Source: Tolypocladium sp. Sup5 PDA-1 (lineage: Eukaryota > Ascomycota > Sordariomycetes > Hypocreales > Ophiocordycipitaceae). Taken from it: a stretch of 64,000 bases of DNA. The notes under the pieces were generated by a model. That model saw nothing but the letters and a program-made list of their open reading frames with translations. It did not search any database and was not told the DNA's origin. Positions 10,360-20,579 of the stretch are shown one piece after another. The DNA lies in assembly GCA_000750105.3 (NCBI GenBank), contig JPHH03000046.1:202746-266745 (forward strand). The letters are read 5' to 3'. Within the stretch, counting starts at the first letter, position 1, and each line of letters starts with the position of its first letter. The translations under genes were made by a program, and so were the position numbers.

Positions 10360-13300
10360 ATGATATCCGCCTCTTTTCTCCCCACCCGCTTCCGCGGCGA
10401 ACCCGACCCGGCTCAGGCCCCCTCGGCCCCGTCCCGCCTGGCCAAGAAGGTCGCGCCGCTGCTGCAGTTCCTCTCTAAGCTGGCCTGCTCCCACCCCATC
10501 CATACCGTCGTCATCGTCGCCGTGCTCGCCAGCACCTCGTACGTCGGCCTGCTCCAGGACAGCCTGTTCGAAGGCACCACGAGCCTCGGAAAGGCGGACT
10601 GGTCATCCCTAGTTGACGGCAGCCGGGACCTGCGAGCTGGCCCCGACACGGCATGGCACTGGCAGAGCGTCGAGCACGGTGCCGCCGCCGCCGACAAGGA
10701 CCACATTGCCCTGCTGACGCTCGTCTTCCCCGATACCCTCTCGACCGACTCGCCCAGCACCGCGCCGCGATCCCATGTCGTCCCGACTCCCAAGAACCTC
10801 TCCATCACGCCCCTCCCGTCCACCGACAACCCCTTGACCGCCTACTCCCAGGACAGCATCCTCGTCTACTCCCTCCCCTACAGGGAGGCGCCCGAGTTCG
10901 TCACCGCCATCCAGGAGATCCCTAACGAGGACGCCGAGGAGACGGTCACCCGCCATGGCCGCGAGAAGAAGATGTGGATCATGAAGGCCGCCAAGGTCAA
11001 CACGCGCAGCACCATTATCCAGTGGGCCAGCAACGCCTGGACAGGCTTCCTCGATCTGCTCAAGAATGCCGAGACGCTCGATATTGTCATCATGATCCTC
11101 GGCTACCTCTCCATGCACCTCACCTTTGTGTCCCTCTTCCTGTCCATGCGTCGCATGGGCTCCAACTTTTGGCTGGGCATGAGCACCCTCTTCTCCTCCG
11201 TCTTCGCCTTCCTCTTCGGCCTAGCCGTCACCACCAAGCTCGGCGTCCCCATCAGCGTCATCTTGCTGTCCGAGGGCCTGCCTTTCCTGGTCGTCACCAT
11301 TGGCTTCGAGAAGAACATTGTCCTCACCAGGGCCGTCCTCTCCCACGCCATTGAGCATCGCCGCGCTCAGGTGCAGGACTCCCGGTCCGGAAAGAAGACT
11401 GCGGAGCTCCAGACGCAAAACGTCATCCAGTATGCCATCCAGGCGGCCATCAAGGACAAGGGGTACGAGATTCTTCGCGACTACGCCATCGAGATTGTCA
11501 TTCTGGTCCTCGGTGCTGCCTCGGGCGTGCAGGGTGGGCTCCAGCAGTTTTGCTTCCTGGCTGCATGGATCCTCTTCTTCGACTGCGTGCTCCTCTTCAC
11601 CTTCTACACCGCCATTCTCAGCATCAAGCTCGAGATTAACCGCATCAAGCGACATGTCGACATGCGCATGGCCTTGGAGGCCGACGGCGTCAGCCACCGG
11701 GTCGCCGAGAACGTGGCCAAGAGCCAGGACGACTGGGCCGACGGCCAGGAGTCCAAGGATACCTCCCTCTTTGGCCGCAAGATGAAGAGCAGCAGCGTGC
11801 CCAAGTTCAAGTGGCTCATGGTTTCCGGCTTCTTCCTCATCAACATCATCAACATTTGCACCATTCCATTCCGCAGTGCCGCCTCTCTGTCGAGCCTGCG
11901 ATCATGGGCTGGAGGACTCGGCGGCGTTGTCTCCATCCCCCCGGTCGATCCATTCAAGGTCGCCTCCAACGGCTTAGACGCGATCCTTGCGGCGGCCAAG
12001 GCCACCGGAAAGTCGACTCTCGTCACTATTCTGACCCCAATCAAGTACGAGCTTCAGTATCCGTCGATCCACTACGCTCTGTCGTCTCCGATTGGTGACG
12101 GTGGCATTGGCATTGGCGAGAAAATCGGCCAGTTCGACAGCTATGGTGTCGGAGGCCGCATGGTTGGCAGTCTTCTGAAGAGCTTGGAAGACCCTGTCCT
12201 GTCCAAGTGGATTGTGGTTGCCCTCGCCCTGAGTGTGGGCCTGAACGGTTATCTCTTCAATGTCGCCAGATGGGGCATCAAGGACCCCAATGTTCCCGAT
12301 CACAACATTGACCGCAAGGAGCTGGCTCGCGCACAGCGGTTCAACGACACCGACTCCGCCACCCTGCCCCTCGGGGAATATGTGCCCCCTACGCCTCAGC
12401 GGACCGAGCCCGCGACGCCAGCCATGACCGATGACGAGAGCGATGTACTCTCCATGACACAGCTCAAGCCGACCATTTCCTCGTCGGAGCATCGCTCGAT
12501 TGACGAACTTGAGAAGATGCTGACCGAGAAGCGCACTCATGAGATGACGGATGAAGAGGTCGTCACCATGTCCATGCGTGGCAAGATTCCCGGCTATGCT
12601 CTGGAGAAGACGCTGAGGAACTTCACCCGTGCCGTCAAGATCAGACGCACCATCATCTCGCGGAACAAGGCAACGGCTGCGATCACCAACGGCCTGGACC
12701 GATCGAAGCTGCCGTATGAGCATTACGACTGGGAGCGTGTCTTTGGGGCTTGCTGTGAAAACGTCGTCGGCTACCTGCCCCTGCCCGTCGGTGTCGCCGG
12801 TCCCCTCGTCATTGACGGCCAGAGCTACTTCATTCCCATGGCCACCACGGAGGGTGTGCTAGTGGCCAGCACCAGCAGAGGCTGCAAGGCCATCAACTCT
12901 GGAGGCGGCGCCGTCACCGTCCTGACGGCCGACGGCATGACCCGTGGCCCGTGCGTCAGCTTCGAGACGCTGGAGCGTGCCGGTGCCGCAAAGCTTTGGT
13001 TGGATTCTGAGGCTGGACAGGCGGTGATGAAGAAGGCCTTCAACTCGACCAGTCGCTTTGCTCGTCTGCAGTCCATGAAGACGGCCCTCGCCGGCACCAA
13101 CCTGTACATTCGATTCAAGACGACGACTGGTGACGCCATGGGCATGAACATGATTTCCAAGGGCGTCGAGCACGCCCTCAGTGTCATGGCTAGCGAGGGC
13201 AACTTTGAAGACATGGTCATCATCTCTGTATCCGGCAACTACTGTATCGATAAGAAGGCGGCCGCCATCAACTGGATCGACGGACGCGGCAAGAGCATCG

Positions 13301-13964
13301 TGGCCGAGGCCATCATTCCCGAAGATGTTGTCAGGAGCGTGCTGAAGAGCGACGTCGATTCCCTGGTGGAGCTCAACGTGGCCAAGAACCTGATTGGATC
13401 GGCCATGGCTGGGTCGATTGGTGGCTTCAACGCGCACGCCGCCAACATTGTCGCCGCCATCTTCCTGGCAACCGGGCAAGATCCTGCGCAGGTGGTGGAG
13501 AGTTCCAACTGCATCACCGTCATGAAGAAGTGAGTCGTGTAGCTGCCTGTAACGCTTGACGCGCGCTAACGTAATGTTTCAGCCTCCACGGGTCTCTCCA
13601 GATTTCCGTCTCAATGCCATCGCTTGAAGTCGGCACCCTGGGCGGCGGTACCATTCTCGAACCCCAGGGCGCGATGCTCGACATGCTCGGTGTCCGAGGC
13701 TCCCACCCGACGAACCCCGGTGACAATGCCCGGCGTCTGGCCCGCGTCATCGGCGCAGCCGTCCTGGCCGGTGAGCTCTCCTTGTGCAGTGCCCTGGCCG
13801 CAGGTCACCTGGTGCGAGCCCACATGCAGCACAACCGCAGCGCTGCGCCATCGCGGACCGGCACCCCGGCTCCTCCGCCGATGACGCCCGTGGGTCTGGC
13901 CATGACGAGTGCGCAGGAGAAGTCTGCCATGAGTGCTGCCGCTCAGCAGAGGTCGAAGCGATGA
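10360..13964 (+). CDS. HMG1: 3-hydroxy-3-methylglutaryl-CoA reductase
   Basis: This enzyme reduces HMG-CoA to mevalonate with two NADPH, the committed step of sterol and isoprenoid synthesis, in the ER membrane. Exons are 10360-13529 and 13583-13964 (GTGAGT...TTCAG), giving 1183 residues, usual for fungi. The start MISASFLPTRFRGEPDP followed by FLSKLACSHPIHTVV matches fungal enzymes. The membrane half has a sterol-sensing-domain-like block from ETLDIVIMILGYLSMHLTF to NIVLTRAVLSHA. A linker follows, then the catalytic domain with ENVVGYLPLPVGVAGP, the catalytic Glu in MATTEGVLVASTSRG, Lys in SGNYCIDKKAAAINW, Asp in FLATGQDPAQ and His in AAGHLVRAHMQHNRS. The Ser after that His is where AMP-activated kinases act in relatives. 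An in-frame ATG at 10198 would add 54 residues and cannot be excluded. Confidence 0.97.
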
Positions 13965-14244
13965 ATTCATGCGTGAAACGTGGGTCAGGGCTATCCAGGC
14001 GTTGTGCACAGCGTCGACCGGCTGTGTATCGGCCAGGAGTTTTCGCATATCGGGAGTTATTTCTTGGAACACGCATACACCCTAGATGATATACAAGCTA
14101 TTACAAGTTGCTGGGTGCTGGTCAAACCACCCGGCGCGTTATCGATATTTAATCTTGCTCGAGAAATCTATTCTTGTTAAACTAGGTGTGCTTCCTGGTG
14201 TTTTTCCTTGATGTGAATCAATGCCGTGTGTCGTGTGCAAAAGG

Positions 14245-15015
14245 TCATGACAGCGACTTGACTCTAGCAATCTCGTCACCCTCTGCAGATATCATATTGA
14301 CGCCCTTGGCCAAGATCTCCTGCCTACACTCGGGCCACTGGTCCGGCAGAACAGGCTTGGTTCCTTCCTCGACGATATACGATCGGAAGCCCTCATCGAC
14401 CGCATGTTCGGCCGTCGCCTTGACGCAGAAATCGGCCGCCAACCCGACGACGAAGACGTCCGTCACCCCCTCCCCCCTCAACCTCTCCGCGAGCCCGCTG
14501 TCGCTCACGCGAAAGGGATCGTAAAAGGCCGAGTACATTTCGACGCGCGGGTCCATGCCCTTGTCGAGCACGGCGTGGACCCGCGCGGCGTCGAGTTCGG
14601 GGACGAGCTGCGCGCCGGGGGAGCCCTGGACGCAGTGCACGGGCCAGAGGGTGGTTGTGTAGGAGCGGGACGGGTCCGAGGGGTGGGTGACGGTGGTGCT
14701 AGATGTGAATGGGGAGGCGTCGGCATGGTTGGCGGCGAAGGAGGTGTGGTTCGTAGGGTGCCAGTCGCGGGTGGCGAGCTTGAGGGCGAAGGGGAGGGTG
14801 AGGAGGTGGTTTATGACGGGGGCGATGGAGCGGCCGTTGGGGACGGCGAGGGAGCCGTTCTGTGTGTTTGTGAGTTACGAGGTGGTGGTTGTGGTGGACT
14901 GATGAGTGAAGTGGAGGTGGTGGAGGTGGGTGGGGCTGATACGTACGGGTGGGCAAAAGTCTTCCTGGAAGTCGACGATGATGAGCGCCGGCTTGAAGGG
15001 CTTGGCGTCGGCCAT
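14245..15015 (-). CDS. PNC1: Nicotinamidase (isochorismatase-fold)
   Basis: It hydrolyses nicotinamide to nicotinate and ammonia in NAD+ salvage, and so relieves sirtuin inhibition. Exons are 15015-14947 and 14859-14245 (GTACGT...ACAG, phase 0), giving 227 residues. The catalytic Asp is D15 in ALIIVDFQEDFCPP. Metal-binding residues lie in LATRDWHPTNHTSF (Asp-x-His ... His). The substrate-pocket segment is LWPVHCVQGSPGAQL, and the nucleophile is the Cys of VVGLAADFCVKATA. The strand order fits the isochorismatase family, and the WHPTNHTSF motif favours nicotinamidase over other members. It faces HMG-CoA reductase tail to tail across 280 bp. Confidence 0.93.
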
Positions 15016-15985
15016 GGTGCTAGCTGGGCAGTACGAGTATGTTGGTGAGGTGAGGCTGACGGCGAGGGCGACGATGATGAGTTGTGCTGATGAGTGCGCG
15101 ACGCGACAGCGCGGTTTATCGCCGCCGATGTCTCGGCCCCACTTCCGGAGAGGGGCTCGGCTCGGGGCGGTGGACGGCCCAGACGAGCAAGCTGGGGAGA
15201 AGCGCGGCCACCCTCGAGAAGTTTGTTGCTGATTGAAACGCAGGAACCGTGAACAGACAAGGAAAATGGAATATGAATTGCGTGAAGGCTTTTCTTCACG
15301 GTCGATTTCATGATTGGACGGAAGCTGGCGAAGTTGATTGCGTTCGGGACTGTGTCCTTTGACCTAACTTGATTGCCCGAAGTGGGCAAGACAAGACTGG
15401 GCGTATGGATGATTTTGGCTTGAAGAATGGGGCTCCGGAGACCGTCTTGACCGTGTACGACGAGAGTTTCCAAGCAGGATGTGGCGTTGGTATTGTGGTC
15501 CGTACACTGTTGCACAGCACGTGGCTGGGTGCTTCATGCGAGGTTAACACGAGCACAGGGCTGATACAACTCTACCGGTCATGCCAGACATGTCACAAAC
15601 AGAATATGGGATCAAGGATGTGAAGCAATATCATGGAGTAGTAAAGGCATGTCTTTGTCTATTCCAAAGAGCGTACGTACGTACTTGGTCAACCATCATG
15701 AGCAGTTTTCGGAAGCTTTAGGGTAGGCGCTGTGAAGTCGCCCGTGTGCGTCATCTGCACGAGGACCCTGAACCAGTGGAGTCGCACCGAAACCCTGTCT
15801 AGCGCCGCCGAAAATTCTTCCAAACATTCCCAGCTCCATCAAAATGGGTCACAAACGCGACTTGGAACCAATTTTTTTACCTCGGGAAGCGCAGGGGAAG
15901 GTTCTTAAGGCGAATACGGCACGACTCGTTTCCAACACACCAGCAACGGGACACACCCGCAAGCGAGCACTCGCTCGCAGACCGG
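15016..15985. other. Intergenic, PNC1 promoter side
   Basis: Contains the PNC1 upstream region and a short (TACG)n-like run at about 15673-15685. No supported gene; the 14811-15515 reverse ORF is a continuation of an antisense frame with low-complexity product. The stretch just before 15986 probably holds the upstream context of the first tRNA. Confidence 0.5.
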
Positions 15986-16078
15986 GCCCGGTTAGCTCAA
16001 TCGGTAGAGCGTGAGACTCTTACTTTCAGAGTACACGAAATCATCTCAAGGTTGCGGGTTCGACCCCCGCATCGGGCT
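15986..16078 (+). tRNA. tRNA-Lys(CTT) with a 20-base intron
   Basis: The acceptor stem pairs GCCCGGT with ATCGGGC (one G-T wobble), with discriminator T at 16078. The D arm holds TTAGCTCAATCGGTAGAGC. The anticodon stem TGAGA/TCTCA closes a loop with anticodon CTT at 16019-16021. After A37 comes a 20-base intron, 16023-16042, in the standard position. The T arm is GCGGG-TTCGACC-CCCGC. Without the intron it is 73 bases, normal for tRNA-Lys. Internal A-box and B-box promoters are intact. Confidence 0.95.
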
Positions 16079-16110
16079 TTTCCTATACAGTTCAAATATG
16101 ATTGAGATCT

Positions 16111-16252
16111 AGCGGGTGTTATCCCGTCGCTGGTATTCTTTTTTTGCTGCTGCTGCGTAGTATTATCTTAAAATTCTTTTTTTTATTGGGAGGAAGGGAG
16201 GAAGGAAGTTGGATTTAGCGGGTGTAGCCCCGTCGCTGGTATTCCTTTTTGC
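16111..16252 (+). repeat. Duplicated 36-base tRNA flank
   Basis: A segment beginning AGCGGGTG and ending in a T-run plus GC occurs at 16111-16147 and again at 16217-16252 with few differences. A third, shorter piece (GATTGAGGTAGCGGGT) follows the second tRNA near 16481. The pattern suggests that each tRNA was copied together with its downstream flank. T-runs here (16140-16146 and 16247) may also act as polymerase III terminators. Confidence 0.6.
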
Positions 16253-16376
16253 TTTATATCCTTCTTTCGGAAAATCCCTATTTTTTTAAATGGGGTAGGA
16301 AGGTGAGAGTCTTCTTAAGAGGATACAACGCACAAAGGAGCACGTGACACCCGCTGAGCGAGTTCTTCGGATCTTC

Positions 16377-16466
16377 GCCCGGTTAGCTCAATCGGTAGAG
16401 CGTGAGACTCTTATTCTAAGAGTACACGAAATCTCAAGGTTGCGGGTTCGACCCCCGCATCGGGCT
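16377..16466 (+). tRNA. tRNA-Lys(CTT) with a 17-base intron
   Basis: Mature sequence appears identical to the copy at 15986, including both promoter boxes and discriminator T, with anticodon CTT at 16410-16412. Its intron (16414-16430) is 17 bases instead of 20 and differs at its 5' side, while sharing the core AGAGTACACGAA. Mature length is again 73. A TTTT tract follows directly and fits polymerase III termination. Confidence 0.95.
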
Positions 16467-16701
16467 TTTCCTATAAGTACAATGTGATTGAGGTAGCGGG
16501 TTTCTTTTTTTTTGGTGGGTTGTATTTTTTGTTGTTGTGTTTTTTCTTTTGTTTGGTATTGGGAAGGAAGGCCCGGTGAGTCTGTGCATGTGCTGCTTAA
16601 ACAAGGTCCGTCGCCTCTTTTTGGCCTGTCACCTGCCAAAAGGGTCGTGATGCCACCATCGAGGGTAGTTTCTTGCCTGACGAAAACCGTCTCGATGGTC
16701 T

Positions 16702-16954
16702 TTACGGCTTGGCCGCACCGCCGAGCACCGGCGTATCCCTCAGGCACAGAGTCAGCACGTAAAACGCCAGCTCCGTCTCAATCCGCTGCTTCGACGCACC
16801 GGCAGCGACCACGTCCGACACCCGGACATCCGGGCGGTGCGTCAGCATCCAGAAGCCCTGGTACGCGATGCCGTGGTCCCATGGAGAATTCGCCGAGCTC
16901 ACATGCCTTGTCCTCCCTCTTCTATGCTGTTCCATAGAGCACGAGCGGCGGCAT
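16702..16954 (-). pseudogene. Decayed aldo-keto reductase with internal deletion
   Basis: On the minus strand, MPPLVLYGTA begins at 16954 and runs into TAG exactly where family members have Trp (GTAW-K-R-E-D). Within a few codons the sequence, in another frame, becomes NSPWDHGIAYQGFWMLT and then ETELAFYVLTLCLRDTPVLGG. I recognise this as the C-terminal third of fungal aldo-keto reductases (pattern YQ-x-F-W-x-L-T ... ALY-x-L-x-L ... VL-x-G). The whole catalytic barrel between them, with the Tyr and Lys, is missing. The family assignment is by eye; that it is a nonfunctional remnant is much safer. Confidence 0.45.
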
Positions 16955-17451
16955 TTTCGCTCCTGGGATGGACGCCTCTGAGAAGACGGCGAGCCTGTGT
17001 CCAGAAGCAGTGATGGTGGCGTCCATCAGCGTTACGATGGTAGAGTGCAACGTAACACGAAACTCGGAGAGTGAGGCTGCGATAGAACCCAACTCTCGTT
17101 GTGTCAACCGGGAAAATGCACTTCAAAGGTACAGCCACTTAAGGTTGGGAATGAGATCCAATGGTTTGTATATCCGCAGCAGCACACATTTACCCGTCTC
17201 TTCATCTACTCGGGACAAAGCCCGTGGTAAACATAATTTCTCATTGTCGTTTACCGAATACTGGCTTCATGCCACAGTTGCCTGCGTCACAGATTACTTC
17301 ATGCTCCTGCACGGTGAGGCGGCGGAAATGAAAATAAATGTCCCATGTTTCTTGTTGCTCGCTACCGAATGTCTCCAGCCGCCTGCTCAAGTCCGATCCC
17401 CCGTGTTGTACCACATATTTCCAGTCAACTAGACTCCCACACGTCCGTCAA

Positions 17452-17847
17452 CTAGCAGAATTGGTGGACATCCCAGCTGTACAAGGTGCACTTAACACAC
17501 GCTCCTTTCCTGTCGTCGCAAGCGCCATAGCAGTCGATCCTGTCCATTTTGGGGTTCTGCTTCCAGCTGTAGGCGTGGTCGCCGTTGCGGTACCAGGCCA
17601 TTGCGCCATTCTTCGACACGGCGAAGACGTAGCCCGGCCTGCAGCCGGCAGAGTAGTGGCCGTCCTGGTCGATGCGCCAGCCTCCCACGGAGCCTCCGCA
17701 GACTACCGAGCCATTGTCCCAGAGCTCGGCCCCGATGCCGCTCTGGATGTTGAACGGGTCGGGCGTGATGGACCCGGTGCTGTGCACGCAGGCGAGGGCG
17801 CTGGGGGCGGCGGCGAGGAGGGCGAGGACCAGAGAGGGGAGCTTCAT
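17452..17847 (-). CDS. Small secreted cysteine-rich protein, unrecognised
   Basis: A single-exon gene for 131 residues. Residues 1-19 are a clear signal peptide (KLPSLVLALLAAAPSALA) with cleavage likely just before C20. The mature part has eight cysteines (20, 50, 69, 106, 110, 117, 120, 131), the last being the final residue, which suggests four disulphides. It also has a glycine/tyrosine/tryptophan-rich middle (CRPGYVFAVSKNGAMAWYRNG). There is no dibasic processing site near the start and no hydrophobic tail. Size, secretion signal and even cysteine count fit the loose class of fungal effector-like or antimicrobial proteins, but I do not recognise a family and assign no function. The start has a favourable context and lies close to the signal peptide. 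Confidence 0.75.
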   Translation of the reverse strand: MKLPSLVLALLAAAPSALACVHSTGSITPDPFNIQSGIGAELWDNGSVVCGGSVGGWRIDQDGHYSAGCRPGYVFAVSKNGAMAWYRNGDHAYSWKQNPKMDRIDCYGACDDRKGACVKCTLYSWDVHQFC

Positions 17848-19307
17848 GGTGGAGGAGGGATGGTGTAGTTGCTGACAGAGTTGGGTTGATGTAGTCGAAG
17901 AATGCGTGTTTGATGATGCTTGACTTCTTGAGTTTATGGAAAAGAGCTGTGCTACTTATAGAGAACTGCCAAGAACTCGAAACTCTTTATACTTAATTTT
18001 AAGCTTCCCACCCCGTATATTCTGTACGTTGCAAGACGCTCGCTCTTCACCCTATCATCGTTCATTGAGTCTCTCATGCCGTCATCATTTAGCTGAATCC
18101 TTGGCGCCAATAATATTTCGCTTACGGACAACCTAGTTAGACAGCAATGCGGCTGAGTTTAATAAGCCAGAACAAGCCTGGGAGAGCTTCTTCCTAAGCG
18201 CGGGTGCCCCAGGCAGTAGGATACATCCTCTGCATCGCTGTCTGTACAAGTGCTGATAGGATTCGTCCCATGCACTGCACGCATTTGTTTCAATAACGTA
18301 GCCTGCATGTACGAATAAGCATGCGGCGTTTACTTGTGAGTGTACGTCACTGATGATAGTCTCGTTGATGAAGACCTGTGTGCGACAGCTGGTAAGTCTC
18401 AGCTCCCCCTCTAAGATGTAACCAGCTATTTGTCACGGTTGTGCAGCTGTGCTACGCGGTTAGTAGTACAACTCTCCCGTGTCAGTATTTATGGTACAAC
18501 TTGGTGTTGCTGGGATACCGTCTGACAGAGTGCCGCCCGAGGTAGGGAATGCCGACTTCCGGGTCTGGCCCCTCTCCCGGCGGCTAGGCGTCAAAGGGGC
18601 TTGATCGACATGGATCATGGGGTATTTGAGATTGAAATCGCGAATCAGCGGGCGAATTACTCACCGTGCTGGGTATGTAGGGCTATGTCTTGTACGTAGC
18701 GTAGGACTACAATCCTTGTCAACCGTGGTATATCGTTTATCTGAGCTCCTGTTGTTCAGCCGAGATCATAGACTGTAGCTTACCGGCGTCACATGCTTAC
18801 GAGTATAACTGTACTAGTCCATCGATATGACCATACGAACGCCGAGCTAATGGACATATTGTGGAAGGTAGCCGATTCGGCCCCGATGTGGCATTGTGCT
18901 GACGGCATGTTCTCGACCGGAAGTTCAGGAAGCTATCCGGCATCTCCTCATTGGCGAATATACGCCCGCGGCAGATTGAATTGCGTAGAAATGCAGTGAG
19001 CCTCTGTCTGAGGCCATGAAGATCCCTGGGGCTAGCAAAAGACCCTGCACAGCCGCGGGTAAGCTTGCCCAGGCGACCTTGTCGCGCGCTTTGAGTGGTT
19101 AGAGCGGCTATTCGGCAGCCTCAACTTATCACGGATCACCACCATAACGAACCCATGATCTCGACTAGCAAACGATAAAACACCCGCTGCTTCTCCTAAC
19201 CTTAATGCGTATAACTAGATCATTGAACATTCAGTGACATCCTTCATCTCCGAACATACGCTACGACAGAGTTATAATTAATCATCCGAGAGATTGTTTC
19301 GACCACC
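17848..19307. other. Intergenic, shared upstream region
   Basis: About 1.46 kb between two start codons facing apart (secreted protein and Ayg1-like hydrolase). It is less GC-rich than the genes. I see no conserved reading frame; ORF 18793-18999 has no recognisable content. Confidence 0.5.
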
Positions 19308-20579
19308 ATGGCGCAGCAGAGCCATGACTACCACGTCCAGGCGTCCGTAGACAACCCGCAAGCCTTCCCCTTTCACAGGTCCATCAGCGCTCTCTGGGAG
19401 GAGAAATGGAAGAACCTGGCGATGCTGGGCCTCTACCCGTTCACGGACGGCAAGGGGGAAGACTTCGAAAGAGTCTTTGCGAGGCTGATTGAGGGGAGTT
19501 GCGACGACACGGCCGTCTTATACGACCCGGATCGATATGCCGCGTCCTTCTTCCCCGTGGGCGAGGACCTCGTCCGCCTGGCCAAGGAGGCCGAAGCGGC
19601 CGGCGACACGGGCAAGGCGCGGGAGTTCTTTCTGCGCGCCGGGGCCGTGTATCGCATCGCACGCTTCCCCGTCATCCGCTCGGCCATGGGCAAGAAGGCG
19701 TGGGAGCTGGGCAAGGAGGCCTATCTCGGCGCCTCTCCCTACCTCTCGCCGCCCAATGTCGAGGTCCACATCCCGCACAAGCACGCGTCGACCGAGGCAG
19801 GGGAGCGCAAGGAAGACACCATTGCCGCTTTTCTCCGTATCCCGGAGGGCGACAACAAGAGACCTGAGACGGGCTGGCCCCTCGTGCTCTTCATCTGCGG
19901 GCTCGACGCCTATCGGACGGACCACTCGGCCTCTCTTCCGCATGGAAAGCTGGCCAGCCACCTCGGGTACGGCCAAGCGGTGCTCCTGGTCGACATCCCC
20001 GGCACCGCCGACTGCCCGGCCGCGAGCCACGACCCGGAGTCGCCGGACCGTATTTGGTCCAGCGTCCTCGACTGGGTCGACGAGCACCGAGACGCATACG
20101 GGTTCGACACGTCGCGCATCGCCGCGCGAGGCATCAGCACGGGCGGCTACTACGCGATGCGCATCGCACACACCCACGCCGACCGACTCGCCGCCGTGGT
20201 GGCCCAGGGCGGCGGCAGCCACCACATGTTCGACCCGGCGTGGATCCGCGCGCAGAACCACATGGAGTACCCCTTTGCCCTGGCCGAGGCGCTGGCGCAC
20301 AAGTTCGGGTACGCCGACGTCGAGAGCTACCTGGCCGGCGACGCGCAGAAGCGCTTCAGCCTGCTGGACAGCGGCATCTTTGACGGGGCGTGCACGCGGC
20401 TGTTGGTGACGAACGGCATGGAGGATAGCATCTTCCCCATCGAGGATAGCATCCTGCCGCTGAGGCACGGACGGGTCAAGGATGCGAGGTTTGTGAACGG
20501 GAGGGGCCATATGGGGTTCCCTGAGGGTGAAGCGGTTCAACGCGACTGGCTGTTGGCGGTTCTTGCCCAGGTGAAGTAG
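19308..20579 (+). CDS. Ayg1-like alpha/beta hydrolase
   Basis: A single-exon gene for 423 residues. The nucleophile elbow is GISTGGYY with S277, followed by D373 in NGMEDSIFP and H401 in GRGHMGF, a complete Ser-Asp-His triad in the right order. The N-terminal helical cap region (AGDTGKAREFFLRAGAVYRIARFP) and PLVLFICGLDAYRTDHS are typical of the FrsA/Ayg1 group. In Aspergillus fumigatus, Ayg1 shortens a heptaketide to tetrahydroxynaphthalene in melanin synthesis by retro-Claisen cleavage; relatives cut other C-C or ester bonds in polyketide pathways. No non-reducing PKS is in the window, so the substrate is unknown. Start ACCATGG has an excellent context. A role with the PKS 25 kb away is possible but unsupported. 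Confidence 0.8.
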   Translation: MAQQSHDYHVQASVDNPQAFPFHRSISALWEEKWKNLAMLGLYPFTDGKGEDFERVFARLIEGSCDDTAVLYDPDRYAASFFPVGEDLVRLAKEAEAAGDTGKAREFFLRAGAVYRIARFPVIRSAMGKKAWELGKEAYLGASPYLSPPNVEVHIPHKHASTEAGERKEDTIAAFLRIPEGDNKRPETGWPLVLFICGLDAYRTDHSASLPHGKLASHLGYGQAVLLVDIPGTADCPAASHDPESPDRIWSSVLDWVDEHRDAYGFDTSRIAARGISTGGYYAMRIAHTHADRLAAVVAQGGGSHHMFDPAWIRAQNHMEYPFALAEALAHKFGYADVESYLAGDAQKRFSLLDSGIFDGACTRLLVTNGMEDSIFPIEDSILPLRHGRVKDARFVNGRGHMGFPEGEAVQRDWLLAVLAQVK

